Shown piece after piece: positions 25,073 to 34,473 of a DNA stretch of 64,000 bases. The notes under the pieces were generated by a model, which ran no database searches, was not told where the DNA came from, and saw nothing but the letters and a program-made list of their open reading frames with translations. Where the stretch lies: assembly GCF_030813635.1 (NCBI RefSeq), contig NZ_JAUSUM010000001.1, positions 372,001-436,000 of the forward strand, written 5' to 3'. Position numbers and translations under genes: made by a program. Position 1 is the first letter of the stretch, and every line of letters begins with the position of its first letter. This DNA is from Salibacterium salarium (lineage in GTDB: Bacteria; Bacillota; Bacilli; Bacillales; Marinococcaceae).

Positions 25073-26572
25073 ATGAGTTATTTTATTGGCATAGATTTAG
25101 GAACGAGTGCCGTGAAACTATTGTTAGTGAATGAACATGGAGATGTGGTGAATGAAGTCTCTAAATCATATCCTCTCATCCAGGAGAAAACAGGGTATAG
25201 TGAACAAAACCCTGAAGATTGGGTTCGTCAAACAATCGAAGGGTTATCTGACTTAGTTCAGACATTTACAGGAAATCGAGAAGATATTAAAGGCATGAGC
25301 TTTTCCGGTCAAATGCACGGGCTTGTACTGTTAGATGAGAATAACGAAGTATTAAGACGTGCTATTCTTTGGAATGATACGAGAACAACCGAGCAATGCA
25401 AACAGATATACGAAACGATGGGAGAAGAACGGGTTCTAGAAGTGACGAAAAATCCGGCACTCGAAGGCTTCACCCTTCCGAAATTAATGTGGGTGAAAGA
25501 AAACGAACCTGCTATTTTTGAAAAAGCTAGGAGATTTGTGCTGCCTAAGGATTATGTAAGGTACAGACTGACGGGAAAAATTCACATGGAGTACTCAGAT
25601 GCGGCGGGGACACTTGTTTTAGATGTGTCAAACCGGGAGTGGAGTGAAAAGATGTGTGACACATTTGGAATAGATCGTTCCATGTGTCCTTCGTTAGTCG
25701 AGTCTACTACAGATATTGGTTCTGTCACGAGGGAAATAACGGAGCAATCCGGCATTTCAAAAGTGACGTCTGTTATTGCCGGAGGAGCAGATAATGCTTG
25801 CGGTGCTGTTGGATCCGGCATTTTATCTGAAGGGAAAACCTTTTGTAGTATTGGAACTTCCGGCGTTGTTTTGTCCTATGAAAAAGACGGAGACAAAGAA
25901 TTGGGCGGTAACGTTCATTATTTTAACCACGCAGTACCGGATGCGTATTATACCATGGGGGTAACTCTCTCCGCTGGCAACAGTCTGCGCTGGTTCAAAG
26001 ATGTTTTCGCTGAAAGAGAAGACTTTGACACCATGCTGGCAGAAATAGATACGGTACCGCCGGGATCAAAGGGTCTGTTATTCACCCCTTTTTTAGATGG
26101 AGAACGAACACCTCACGCGGATGCATCCATCCGAGCTAGTTTTATTGGAATGGATAGTTCTCATGAGCGAAAAGATTTTGCTAGGGCTGTACTAGAAGGA
26201 ATTACATTTTCTTTATGTGAATCGATTGAATTATTTAGAAAGAGCGGAAAAACAGTTGATACAATTGTTTCCATAGGAGGCGGCGCAAAAAACGAGTCCT
26301 GGCTGCAAATGCAGGCAGACATATTTAATGCCGCTGTTGTGAAATTAAAGAGTGAGCAGGGGCCGGCAATGGGAGCTGCAATGCTTGCTGCGTTTGGGAG
26401 CGGCGCTTTTACTAGTTTACAAGCATGCGCGAATCGTTTCATAAGAGAGGATAAAGTATTTCAGCCAGATCCGGAACGGGTGGAAACATATAAACAATTA
26501 TTTCGCATTTATCAAGATGTGTATGCAAATACCGCTGCTTTGAACCAACGCTTAATGACGTTTCGAAAGTAA
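25073..26572 (+). CDS. xylB: Xylulokinase
   Basis: A 499-residue FGGY kinase that phosphorylates D-xylulose to D-xylulose 5-phosphate. GIDLGTSAVKLLLV (ATP phosphate 1), SFSGQMHGLVLLD (the QMHG motif diagnostic of xylulokinase), GGADNACGAVGSGI and SIGGGAKNESWLQMQADIF are visible. It follows xylA by 12 bp with AAAGAGGTGATGCA at its ATG and ends before a hairpin terminator, completing the two-gene operon that feeds xylose into the pentose phosphate pathway. Confidence 0.97.
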   Translation: MSYFIGIDLGTSAVKLLLVNEHGDVVNEVSKSYPLIQEKTGYSEQNPEDWVRQTIEGLSDLVQTFTGNREDIKGMSFSGQMHGLVLLDENNEVLRRAILWNDTRTTEQCKQIYETMGEERVLEVTKNPALEGFTLPKLMWVKENEPAIFEKARRFVLPKDYVRYRLTGKIHMEYSDAAGTLVLDVSNREWSEKMCDTFGIDRSMCPSLVESTTDIGSVTREITEQSGISKVTSVIAGGADNACGAVGSGILSEGKTFCSIGTSGVVLSYEKDGDKELGGNVHYFNHAVPDAYYTMGVTLSAGNSLRWFKDVFAEREDFDTMLAEIDTVPPGSKGLLFTPFLDGERTPHADASIRASFIGMDSSHERKDFARAVLEGITFSLCESIELFRKSGKTVDTIVSIGGGAKNESWLQMQADIFNAAVVKLKSEQGPAMGAAMLAAFGSGAFTSLQACANRFIREDKVFQPDPERVETYKQLFRIYQDVYANTAALNQRLMTFRK

Positions 26573-26609
26573 ATAAAATAGTAATCAATGAAACGAGCAT
26601 CATTTTTTC

Positions 26610-26682
26610 ATAAGAAAGCCTTTGTCATGACGTAATGCTTATTTAATACGTATTAATGATAGAGTGCTTTCTTATTTTTTTA
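26610..26682 (+). terminator. Terminator of xylAB
   Basis: ATAAGAAAGC (26610-26619) pairs perfectly with GCTTTCTTAT (26666-26675), followed by a run of T; the loop is long and itself partly self-complementary. Confidence 0.7.
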
Positions 26683-26840
26683 TTCACTTATAAAGGAATT
26701 AAGTGTACTGCCATGTAAGTAATAATTATCGTTTATTGCTTCTTTACTATCCACTGTTATACTTAATTATGTAAGCCTTTTCATAAATCATAAACCGATT
26801 TACCCTTATTTTAAGTGTATAACCTAAGAGGGGGGATATT

Positions 26841-29129
26841 GTGAGAGGTAGAAGCTTATTAACTAAGTTAATTATATTTGGGTGTATCATTAGTATCGTT
26901 CCAGTGCTTTTTGTTGGTATTTTCTCTTATGTTCAATCCTCCAAGCAAATGCAAGAAAAGGTTAACAACGAAAAAATGCAGATGACCCGGCAGATTAATG
27001 CCAACGTTGAACAAGTATTATTGATGATAGATCATAGCATGGATAATGCGATAGACAATTCCTTAATGGATGAAGCGATTCGTAGTCCTATGCTTGGTGG
27101 AGATTTTATCATTTATAGAGAGTTTACAGAATCCATTCGCAAACTCCATTCTTATAAGACCAAAGTGGAAGAAATCATTGTTTTAAATTTCACCGAAGAC
27201 TGGATTATCAATAACAAGGGAGTTCATCGGCTAAGTAATCACCCGGATGAAGAAAAGTATTTATCCTATCTTGACTTAGAATACGATTCCTCGTGGGAGT
27301 TATTAGAACAAGAAAACTTCAGTGAAGCCCTTTCTTATAGTGGCTGTGAAAACAGTATCAGCTTAATAAAAAAAATTCCGGCTAAAAGGAGTCCAAAAGA
27401 TGGTATAGCATTAGCAAAAATCCCAACGTGCAGTCTTGCGGAAATGACGAATATGGATGATTTGACAGATGAAGTAATGATAGTAGATGAGGAGTATCGC
27501 ATAATGGTACACAGTAATCCATCTATGATTGGTAAATCGTTAGATGAAACAGGTCATGTAGAAAACCTTGATGGGTTCTCAGGAGAACATGGTCAGTTTA
27601 ATACTAGATCAATGGAAGAACCACATACGGTGACCTACCATACTTCGGAATTTAATAACTGGACATACTTATCTTTTCATTCCATTGACAAAATGACAGA
27701 GGAGTCCAAAAGTATTGGCTGGATTACTTTTCTAATTATTTCTTTTATTATTATTCTGTGTTTGACATGTGTATTTATTGTTAGTCGTAAACTATATTTT
27801 CCTGTGAATAAGTTGGTAACCTCTATTGAGGATAACTGGCCTAAGCAATCCTCCAAAAAGAAAAATGAATTACAACTTATTGAAGAACATATAACAGACA
27901 TGTACTCTTCCCAATCCAGTTTAGAACAAAAGCTGCATGATCATACCCAACAGCTTCAGTCATTATTTATTAATCGTTTATTTTTAGGAAATTATAAAAT
28001 GAGCGAAATTAATGATAAGTTGGAATACTTTAATTTAAGTCATTTAATTGAAAAATGGGATCAAATGATGGTATTAACCCTACAAATTGATACGTTAAAA
28101 AACCAACCTAGAGATTTAGAATTGTTGTTTTTTGCTGTTCATAATATATTGAATGACTCGATATCCAAAGAAAATAAATTGCCATCGGTTTGGATAGATC
28201 AAACTTTGGTCACATTAGTAGGTTTTTCTGAAAAGAAAAACCTACAGCAAGAAGTTTACAATATTACAGAATCAATCCAGGATAACATTCAACAAACATT
28301 GAAAGTATCAATTAGTATAGGTATCAGTCTGCCCTTTACAGAAATAAAAAAGGCATCGAGAGGGTATTTGGAAGGTATAGAAGTATTGAAACATCGCATT
28401 AAACTCGGCAAAGGAGTCATTATACATTATAACAGTATACATTCGGAAAAACATTCGATTATGTTTAACTATCCAGAACGTACGGAAAAAGAATTGTTTG
28501 ATGCTATTAAGATGGCTGAAGAAGTAAAAGCAATGGACTTGTTACAAAAATGGGTTGAAAAAGCTTTTAAAAATCCGCAATCCCCCCGCGAATACCAAAT
28601 ATCTATGATGAGGCTGCTGAACAATTTATTGATAGTCAAACAAGAGAATGGTATCAGTTTTCAACAAATGGATTTGTTCAACGCATCGGTTTACGAAGAG
28701 GTGTTAACACTACAAACGAAAGATGAGGTAGAAAATTGGTTTAAGGAAAGATTAGTTCACCCTTTAATTAAGGTTTTTCGTGCGAGAAAGGAATCACAGT
28801 TTCAAAACCTGTCTGAAAAAATTATTGATATTATCCATAAGAACTATGAGACAGACGTGAGCTTAGAAGACTGTGCTTCAAAACTGCATTACAATGCTAA
28901 TTATTTGAGTAATGTTTTTAAACAGGAAACAAAATATACATTTAGTGAGTATCTTGTGATGTATCGATTTTCCCAAGCTAAAAAATGGTTGTTGGAAACA
29001 GATATGACAATTAAGGAGATAGCGGAAAAATTAAGATATAAAAATTCTCAGAATTTCATTAGATCATTTAAAAAACAAGAAGATATGACGCCGGGGCGTT
29101 ATCGTCAAAAATATAGAGACGTTTCATGA
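26841..29129 (+). CDS. Membrane-anchored AraC-family one-component regulator (YesS-like)
   Basis: A 762-residue protein with a transmembrane helix at about 11-31, an extracytoplasmic sensor of about 260 residues (Cache-like), a second helix at about 294-316 (SIGWITFLIISFIIILCLTC), a cytoplasmic linker of about 340 residues, and a C-terminal AraC/XylS DNA-binding domain (about 660-762: SLEDCASKLHYNANYLSNVFKQET and the second helix-turn-helix SRSFKKQEDMTPGRYRQKYR-like end). B. subtilis YesS has this design. It sits directly upstream of an Lpl-type ABC importer and GH43 genes and probably senses their oligosaccharide substrate outside the cell and activates that operon. The start is GTG with GAGGGGGG. 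Confidence 0.9.
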   Translation: MRGRSLLTKLIIFGCIISIVPVLFVGIFSYVQSSKQMQEKVNNEKMQMTRQINANVEQVLLMIDHSMDNAIDNSLMDEAIRSPMLGGDFIIYREFTESIRKLHSYKTKVEEIIVLNFTEDWIINNKGVHRLSNHPDEEKYLSYLDLEYDSSWELLEQENFSEALSYSGCENSISLIKKIPAKRSPKDGIALAKIPTCSLAEMTNMDDLTDEVMIVDEEYRIMVHSNPSMIGKSLDETGHVENLDGFSGEHGQFNTRSMEEPHTVTYHTSEFNNWTYLSFHSIDKMTEESKSIGWITFLIISFIIILCLTCVFIVSRKLYFPVNKLVTSIEDNWPKQSSKKKNELQLIEEHITDMYSSQSSLEQKLHDHTQQLQSLFINRLFLGNYKMSEINDKLEYFNLSHLIEKWDQMMVLTLQIDTLKNQPRDLELLFFAVHNILNDSISKENKLPSVWIDQTLVTLVGFSEKKNLQQEVYNITESIQDNIQQTLKVSISIGISLPFTEIKKASRGYLEGIEVLKHRIKLGKGVIIHYNSIHSEKHSIMFNYPERTEKELFDAIKMAEEVKAMDLLQKWVEKAFKNPQSPREYQISMMRLLNNLLIVKQENGISFQQMDLFNASVYEEVLTLQTKDEVENWFKERLVHPLIKVFRARKESQFQNLSEKIIDIIHKNYETDVSLEDCASKLHYNANYLSNVFKQETKYTFSEYLVMYRFSQAKKWLLETDMTIKEIAEKLRYKNSQNFIRSFKKQEDMTPGRYRQKYRDVS

Positions 29130-29444
29130 TGGGAACAGGTGGCTCCTTTTGGGGTCATTTTCTATTTTAGTATGGAAGTAATGATTCGTTTTATTAGGGA
29201 ATAATTAGACGTTTTATCCATAATCATTTCTTCACTTGATTTTAAAAACACTATACCTCTCCTGTTAATAAGGGTTTAAATGAGCTAATGATTATATACT
29301 TAACAAAAAATTAAGAATAGTATTAACATTGAAAAGTCAATGAGTTAGTGAAATCACTTTTATATGAAGGAGGTATTAAAGAATTAAAGTAAAAGACGAT
29401 TTGATTTGATCGTAATATACCTATTAAATGCGGGGGGACATTGA
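29130..29444. promoter_or_regulatory. Control region between the AraC-type regulator and its target operon
   Basis: No gene is present. A weak hairpin (GGCTCC/GGGGTC, about 29144-29159) with a T-rich tail follows the regulator. Further on, a small inverted repeat AGTGAAATCACT (29347-29358) and a GGAGG with no start codon at 29368-29373 precede the solute-binding gene. No clear -35/-10 pair is visible, consistent with an activator-dependent promoter. Confidence 0.35.
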
Positions 29445-30947
29445 ATGAGATGGAATCAGAGTTATAAAGTTTTAATTGTGTTTACCGTTCTTATTGTACT
29501 TGTTGCATGTTCTAACAACAAAGATGAAAGCGCTTCAAATGATGAGGAATCTGGTAACCAGATTGAAATTATGACAAGGCTCCATACTCCGGAAGTACCT
29601 GAACCGAATATTGAAGAAAGAATCGAAGAAAAAACGGACGTTGAACTGGATATAAGCTGGGTTCCAGACAATAACTACGATGATCGATTAAACACAGCCT
29701 TTTCTACTGGTACCTTGCCAGATGTCGTGTATTTAGGATTTAACCAATTTAATCAATTTAAAGATGCGGTCCGTGACGATCAATTTTGGGAAATTGGACC
29801 TTATATGGATGAATATGAGAACTTAAGTAAATTGAAAGAAGACGTATTGGATAATGCGTTAGTAGATGGCAAACTGTATTCACTTTATCAAGGAAGACCC
29901 CTATCGCGCCAAGGACTTATTTATAGAAAAGATTGGGCAGATAACTTGGGATTAGATGCTCCGACAACAACAGATGAGTTTTATGAAATGGCAAAAGCTT
30001 TTACAGAGGAAGATCCAGACGGAAATGGTGAGGATGACACGATAGGATTGACTGATCGTGATGACTTAATATATGGGGCGTTTAAAACAGTTTCATCTTG
30101 GTTTGGCACACCTAATTATTGGGGGAAGCAAGATGGTGAGCTTTTGCCGGAGTTCATGTTCCCAGAATATATAGAGACAATGGATTTTTTTAGAGACATG
30201 CATGAGAATGGTTATATCAATCAGGATTTCCCTGTTACTAGTAAATCTGATCAACAAAATATGTTTAAAAATGGATCGGCTGGGTTGTACGTTGGTTCTA
30301 TGGGAGACGTTGGAAGTATCTATAACGATGCAAAAGAAATTAATCCTGATGCTACGTATGATGTTCATAATCGAGTGAAAGGTCCGAACGGGGAATATGG
30401 AATTTGGGCTATCCCTGGTTTTGGATCGTTGCAATTGTTCCCGAAATCGTCAGTAGAAACAGAAGAAGAGTTACGGAAAATATTAGAATTTTTCGATAAA
30501 TTGATGAAACCTGAAAATGCTAATCTATTAAATTGGGGAGTGGAGGGAGAACATTACACTGTTGAGGACGATGGGGCAGTTCCGGATGAAAACACTCAAA
30601 AGTTTGAAAGAGAGGTTAAGCCATATCAGTCTCTTCCAATTGGTGAACCTGAAACAAATGGAAGGTATGAAATTAATGATCCATATGAACCTAAAAGAAA
30701 ATCAGAAGAATTGAACAAAGACAATGAAAACTTTTTGATTACTGATCCAAGTATCACGCTTGAATCTGAATCAGCTATAGAAATTGGTGACCGATTGCAG
30801 GAAGGAATTAATGATGCGACGTATAACTACATTCTCGGAGAAATAGATAAAGAAGAATTTGAGCAAGCAGTTGAAACATGGAGACAAAACGGTGGCGAAG
30901 ATATTATCGCAGAATATAACAAATCCTACGAAAATAGCAAAGAATAA
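29445..30947 (+). CDS. ABC oligosaccharide importer, solute-binding lipoprotein (LplA/YtcQ-like)
   Basis: A 500-residue lipoprotein with signal peptide and lipobox (VLVACSN, Cys22). The mature domain is a large type-I solute-binding protein of the LplA/YtcQ family: DGKLYSLYQGRPLSRQGLIYRKDWADNLGLDAPTT is the family-typical region around the first hinge. It captures an oligosaccharide outside the cell for the two permeases that follow. Given the GH43 enzymes in the operon, substituted xylan or arabinan fragments are likely. No ATPase gene is present; this class usually relies on a shared MsmX-type ATPase. The RBS is GGGGGGA. Confidence 0.9.
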   Translation: MRWNQSYKVLIVFTVLIVLVACSNNKDESASNDEESGNQIEIMTRLHTPEVPEPNIEERIEEKTDVELDISWVPDNNYDDRLNTAFSTGTLPDVVYLGFNQFNQFKDAVRDDQFWEIGPYMDEYENLSKLKEDVLDNALVDGKLYSLYQGRPLSRQGLIYRKDWADNLGLDAPTTTDEFYEMAKAFTEEDPDGNGEDDTIGLTDRDDLIYGAFKTVSSWFGTPNYWGKQDGELLPEFMFPEYIETMDFFRDMHENGYINQDFPVTSKSDQQNMFKNGSAGLYVGSMGDVGSIYNDAKEINPDATYDVHNRVKGPNGEYGIWAIPGFGSLQLFPKSSVETEEELRKILEFFDKLMKPENANLLNWGVEGEHYTVEDDGAVPDENTQKFEREVKPYQSLPIGEPETNGRYEINDPYEPKRKSEELNKDNENFLITDPSITLESESAIEIGDRLQEGINDATYNYILGEIDKEEFEQAVETWRQNGGEDIIAEYNKSYENSKE

Positions 30948-30963
30948 GCTGCGCGACTACTAG

Positions 30964-30996
30964 AAGGGACTGAGTAATTAGAAGTCAGTCCCTTTA
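30964..30996 (+). terminator. Hairpin after the solute-binding-protein gene
   Basis: AAGGGACTGA pairs with TCAGTCCCTT around an 11-base loop and is followed by a short T run. Placed inside the operon, it should cut permease expression relative to the binding protein. Confidence 0.75.
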
Positions 30997-31070
30997 TCAA
31001 AAATATTGATTGTAAACATAATATAAGGCTGACATCCATCCAGAAAACAATAGTAGAAAGGATGAAGGGA

Positions 31071-32036
31071 ATGAATGCTAATTCTAACTTAGAAAGGCAA
31101 GGTAAACCAGCTTTAACGAAAACGGAAAAAAGAATAGCTTTGAAAAAAAGTATTAAAAAAAATAAATGGATTTACTTAATGATTTTACCCGGAATTTTAT
31201 ATTTTTTTATATATAAGTATGTGCCTATGTTTGGGTTGATTATTTCGTTTCAGGATTACAAGCCATATGAAGGAATAATGGGTAGCGAATGGGTAGGATT
31301 AGAACATTTCAAACGTCTATTTTCAGATCCGGATTTTTGGATGATATTTAAAAATACACTTATTTTATTTGCCTTACAAATTATCATTTTCTTTCCTATT
31401 CCTATCATATTGTCTTTAATGCTGAATGAAGTGAGGCAAATGTATTTCAAAAGAAGTGTGCAGACCTTGATATACATCCCTCATTTCATGTCATGGGTTA
31501 TTATCGTTTCCATTAGTTACGTGTTATTGACTATGGACAATGGCATTGTTAATGGAACGTTGGAGGCGATGGGAAAACAAGAAGTAAACTTTTTGCTTAA
31601 CCCTGATTGGTTCAGGCCGATGTACGTTTTACAAGTGATCTGGAGAGAAGCTGGATGGGGAACTATTATATTTTTAGCAGCTATTTCTGCCGTTGACGTT
31701 CAGTTGTATGAGGCAGCAAGAATGGATGGAGCCAATCGTTTTCGACAAATGTGGCATATAACGTTGCCGGCTATTAAAGGGGTTATTATCATTTTGCTGA
31801 TTTTAAAAATTGGAGATGTCCTAGAATTGGGTTTTGAGCATGTGTATCTACTTTTAAATGCGTCCAATCGGGAAGTGGCAGAGATTTTTGATACTTACGT
31901 GTATACGGCAGGGCTAAAACAGGGGCAGTTTAGTTACAGCACTGCGGTTGGCTTTTTTAAAGGTCTTGTAGGGCTTGTTTTAGTAATAGGTGCTAATTGG
32001 CTGGCGAAGAAAGCAGGTGAAGAAGGAGTTTACTAG
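31071..32036 (+). CDS. ABC oligosaccharide importer permease (LplB/YteP-like)
   Basis: A 321-residue inner-membrane permease with six helices, the LplB/YteP type, beginning MNANSNLERQGKPALTKTEKR. The EAA-loop that docks the ATPase is EAARMDGANRFRQMWHITLPAIKG. I use the ATG at 31071, which lies 9 bases after AGAAAGG; the ATG nine bases upstream directly abuts that site. It pairs with the next permease, 24 bp downstream. Confidence 0.92.
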   Translation: MNANSNLERQGKPALTKTEKRIALKKSIKKNKWIYLMILPGILYFFIYKYVPMFGLIISFQDYKPYEGIMGSEWVGLEHFKRLFSDPDFWMIFKNTLILFALQIIIFFPIPIILSLMLNEVRQMYFKRSVQTLIYIPHFMSWVIIVSISYVLLTMDNGIVNGTLEAMGKQEVNFLLNPDWFRPMYVLQVIWREAGWGTIIFLAAISAVDVQLYEAARMDGANRFRQMWHITLPAIKGVIIILLILKIGDVLELGFEHVYLLLNASNREVAEIFDTYVYTAGLKQGQFSYSTAVGFFKGLVGLVLVIGANWLAKKAGEEGVY

Positions 32037-32060
32037 TAAAAAAACGAAGGAGGAACGGTA

Positions 32061-32936
32061 ATGGTTGAAGATAAAACACTGAGCAGTCGTCTTTTTAATA
32101 TAACAAATGCTACTCTACTTATTATCGTAGCCTTACTTTGCGTATTACCATTTTTACATGTTGTTGCTGGATCCTTTACAACGAGCGCAGAGTTGGCAGA
32201 AAAAAAGTTTGTCATTTTTCCAACAGAGTGGAGTTTGTCGGCTTACAAATATGTGTTTTCTACAGATACAATCTTTCGAGCTTTACTGGTGTCTATATTT
32301 GTAACGACAGGAGGAACGTTGTGGAGTATGTTTCTATCGACGTTAACAGCTTATGGACTTTCACGCAAGGACTTGGTTGGGAGAAGAATTATTATGTTTT
32401 TTATCGTTTTCACTCTCCTATTTAACGGGGGGATGATACCTACTTTTTTAGTTGTGCAGCAAACAGGACTACTTGATTCGTTACTTGCTTTAATTGTTCC
32501 AGTTTCTATTAATGCCTTTAATATGATAATTCTAAAAACCTTTTTTCAAAATCTTCCTCCGAGCTTAGAAGAATCAGCTAAAATAGATGGTTGCAGTGAC
32601 TTTGGTATCTTATTTCGAATCGTTATTCCGTGCTCTATGCCAGCTATAGCAACCATTTCCTTATTCTATGCCGTCACGTATTGGAACACGTATATGCACG
32701 CTATTTTATATTTGGACGATGCTTCTAAGTGGCCCGTTCAAGTACTCTTAAGGCAAATTGTTGTGTTGGCGAGCGGGATGAACTACGATGGTTCCGTTTA
32801 TACAGAGGTTCCACCACCAGAACAATCGGTTAAAATGGCTGTAATTGTTGTAGCGACCATACCTGTCTTATTAGTTTATCCTTTTTTACAAAAACATTTT
32901 ACAAAAGGAGCACTGTTGGGTTCTGTAAAAGGATAA
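32061..32936 (+). CDS. ABC oligosaccharide importer permease (LplC/YtcP-like)
   Basis: A 291-residue permease with six membrane helices, of the LplC/YtcP class. The EAA-loop reads EESAKIDGCSDFGILFRIVIPCSMPAIATI. The C-terminus KHFTKGALLGSVKG is the family signature. It has GGAGGAACGGTA before its ATG. Together with the LplB-like subunit and the lipoprotein at 29445 it makes an importer lacking only its ATPase. Confidence 0.92.
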   Translation: MVEDKTLSSRLFNITNATLLIIVALLCVLPFLHVVAGSFTTSAELAEKKFVIFPTEWSLSAYKYVFSTDTIFRALLVSIFVTTGGTLWSMFLSTLTAYGLSRKDLVGRRIIMFFIVFTLLFNGGMIPTFLVVQQTGLLDSLLALIVPVSINAFNMIILKTFFQNLPPSLEESAKIDGCSDFGILFRIVIPCSMPAIATISLFYAVTYWNTYMHAILYLDDASKWPVQVLLRQIVVLASGMNYDGSVYTEVPPPEQSVKMAVIVVATIPVLLVYPFLQKHFTKGALLGSVKG

Positions 32937-32995
32937 AACCAAAAAATAAAGATGGTCATCATAATAAACCTTTATTGGACGGGAGTTTGATAAAA

Positions 32996-34438
32996 ATGGC
33001 GATTAAACGTAATGGAGATTTAAGGGATGGTACATTTTTAAACCCAGTACTAAGGGGTAATTATGCTGATCCTTCCATTGTGAGAGTAAAGGACAATTAT
33101 TACATGGTAAACACCTCATATGAATATGTTCCAGGTTTAATTGTTTGGCAATCTCGTGATTTAGTTAATTGGATGCCTATAGGTACGGCGCTTGAGTCTT
33201 TAAATGGTAATGTGTGGGCACCGGAATTAGTATTTCATAAAGGAGTATATTATATATATTTCCCTGCCGATGGAACAAATTGGGTTGTTAGCGCAAATGA
33301 CCCGAAAGGTCCTTGGAGCAAGCCGATTGATCTTCAAACAAACTACATTGACCCTGGCCATGTGGTAGGGCCAGATAATAAAAGATACTTACATCTATCA
33401 GGTGGGCACATGGTTCAACTGTCGGATGATGGATTGTCAGTTATTGGGGAGGTGAGGCATGTCTACCAATCTTGGTGTTATCCTGAAGACTGGGAAGTAG
33501 AAGCCTTTAGTCCGGAAGGGCCGAAATTGTATTATCATAACAACTATTATTATATGATTTTAGCCATAGGAGGAACAGCAGGGCCGCCCACAAGTCACAT
33601 GGTTGTTTCTTCGCGTTCAGAAACACCTTGGGGACCTTGGGAACATTCTCCTTACAATCCTATTATCCATACGGAATCAAAAGAAGAGTATTGGTGGTCT
33701 CAAGGTCATGGCACTCTCATTGATACACCTTCTGGTGAGTATTGGATGGTCTATCATGCTTATGAAAAAAATCTTCATACGTTAGGACGACATACGATGT
33801 TGCTGCCTATAGAATGGACGGATGACGGGTGGTTGAAAGTACAAACAGGTATTCATGCAGGCCAGCCGATTAAAAAGCCAGAAGGACTCGCAGTATCCCA
33901 CGGTTTTCCCGTTAAAGACGATTTTTCAACAGATACATTAGGACTTCACTGGCAATGGTTGGGGGAACCGCAACGGAAGAGGTTCTACCAGAATAATGGA
34001 GCCTTGAACGTGGTAGAAGGAAACAATGAGAACACTTCGCCCCTTCTTTACATGCCCGGAGATCCTTACTATGAAGCTGAAGTGGAGGTGTCCATAGAAG
34101 GAAAAGCAGAAGGACAATTTATGCTGTACTATAATAAAACTGCATTTTTTGGGATTTCAGTTTCGGAAGAAGGGATTCAACATTTTAGAAGTTTCAAAAA
34201 GTACAAACAGGTTCCGTATAAAGGAGATAAAGTCCGCCTGCTTCTAAAAAATTATTATAATATTGTGTTATTTTATTATCAGGACAAGGATAGACAATGG
34301 ATAAAATACGATAAAGTAATAGACGCTTCGGGATTTCACCATAACACATTTGGAGGTTTTCTCAGTCTAAGAATTGGATTGGACGTAACTGGGGAAGGGA
34401 AAGCCTTGTTTCGAAAATTCTATTACCGGGCTCTATAA
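32996..34438 (+). CDS. Glycoside hydrolase GH43 (xylosidase/arabinofuranosidase type)
   Basis: A 480-residue cytoplasmic GH43 enzyme: a five-blade propeller and a C-terminal beta-sandwich (about 305-480, from VKDDFSTDTLGLHWQWLG). The catalytic base is Asp25 in NYADPSIVRV, the pKa-modulating Asp lies in NYIDPGHV, and the acid is Glu in SPEGPKLYYHNNYYY. No signal peptide, so it acts on imported oligosaccharides, removing xylose or arabinose. I start at the ATG at 32996 after GGGAG; an in-frame TTG at 32975 lacks a site. The second GH43 gene follows at 34474; the two are paralogues with the same two-domain design. Confidence 0.9.
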   Translation: MAIKRNGDLRDGTFLNPVLRGNYADPSIVRVKDNYYMVNTSYEYVPGLIVWQSRDLVNWMPIGTALESLNGNVWAPELVFHKGVYYIYFPADGTNWVVSANDPKGPWSKPIDLQTNYIDPGHVVGPDNKRYLHLSGGHMVQLSDDGLSVIGEVRHVYQSWCYPEDWEVEAFSPEGPKLYYHNNYYYMILAIGGTAGPPTSHMVVSSRSETPWGPWEHSPYNPIIHTESKEEYWWSQGHGTLIDTPSGEYWMVYHAYEKNLHTLGRHTMLLPIEWTDDGWLKVQTGIHAGQPIKKPEGLAVSHGFPVKDDFSTDTLGLHWQWLGEPQRKRFYQNNGALNVVEGNNENTSPLLYMPGDPYYEAEVEVSIEGKAEGQFMLYYNKTAFFGISVSEEGIQHFRSFKKYKQVPYKGDKVRLLLKNYYNIVLFYYQDKDRQWIKYDKVIDASGFHHNTFGGFLSLRIGLDVTGEGKALFRKFYYRAL

Positions 34439-34473
34439 GAAAAATATAAAATCATGAATCGAGGAGATTTTTT

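Noticed and set aside
29523-29538. cre-like TGAAAGCGCTTCAA
   Set aside because: It lies inside the coding sequence for a lipoprotein tether (DESAS), far into the gene, and deviates at the 3' end.
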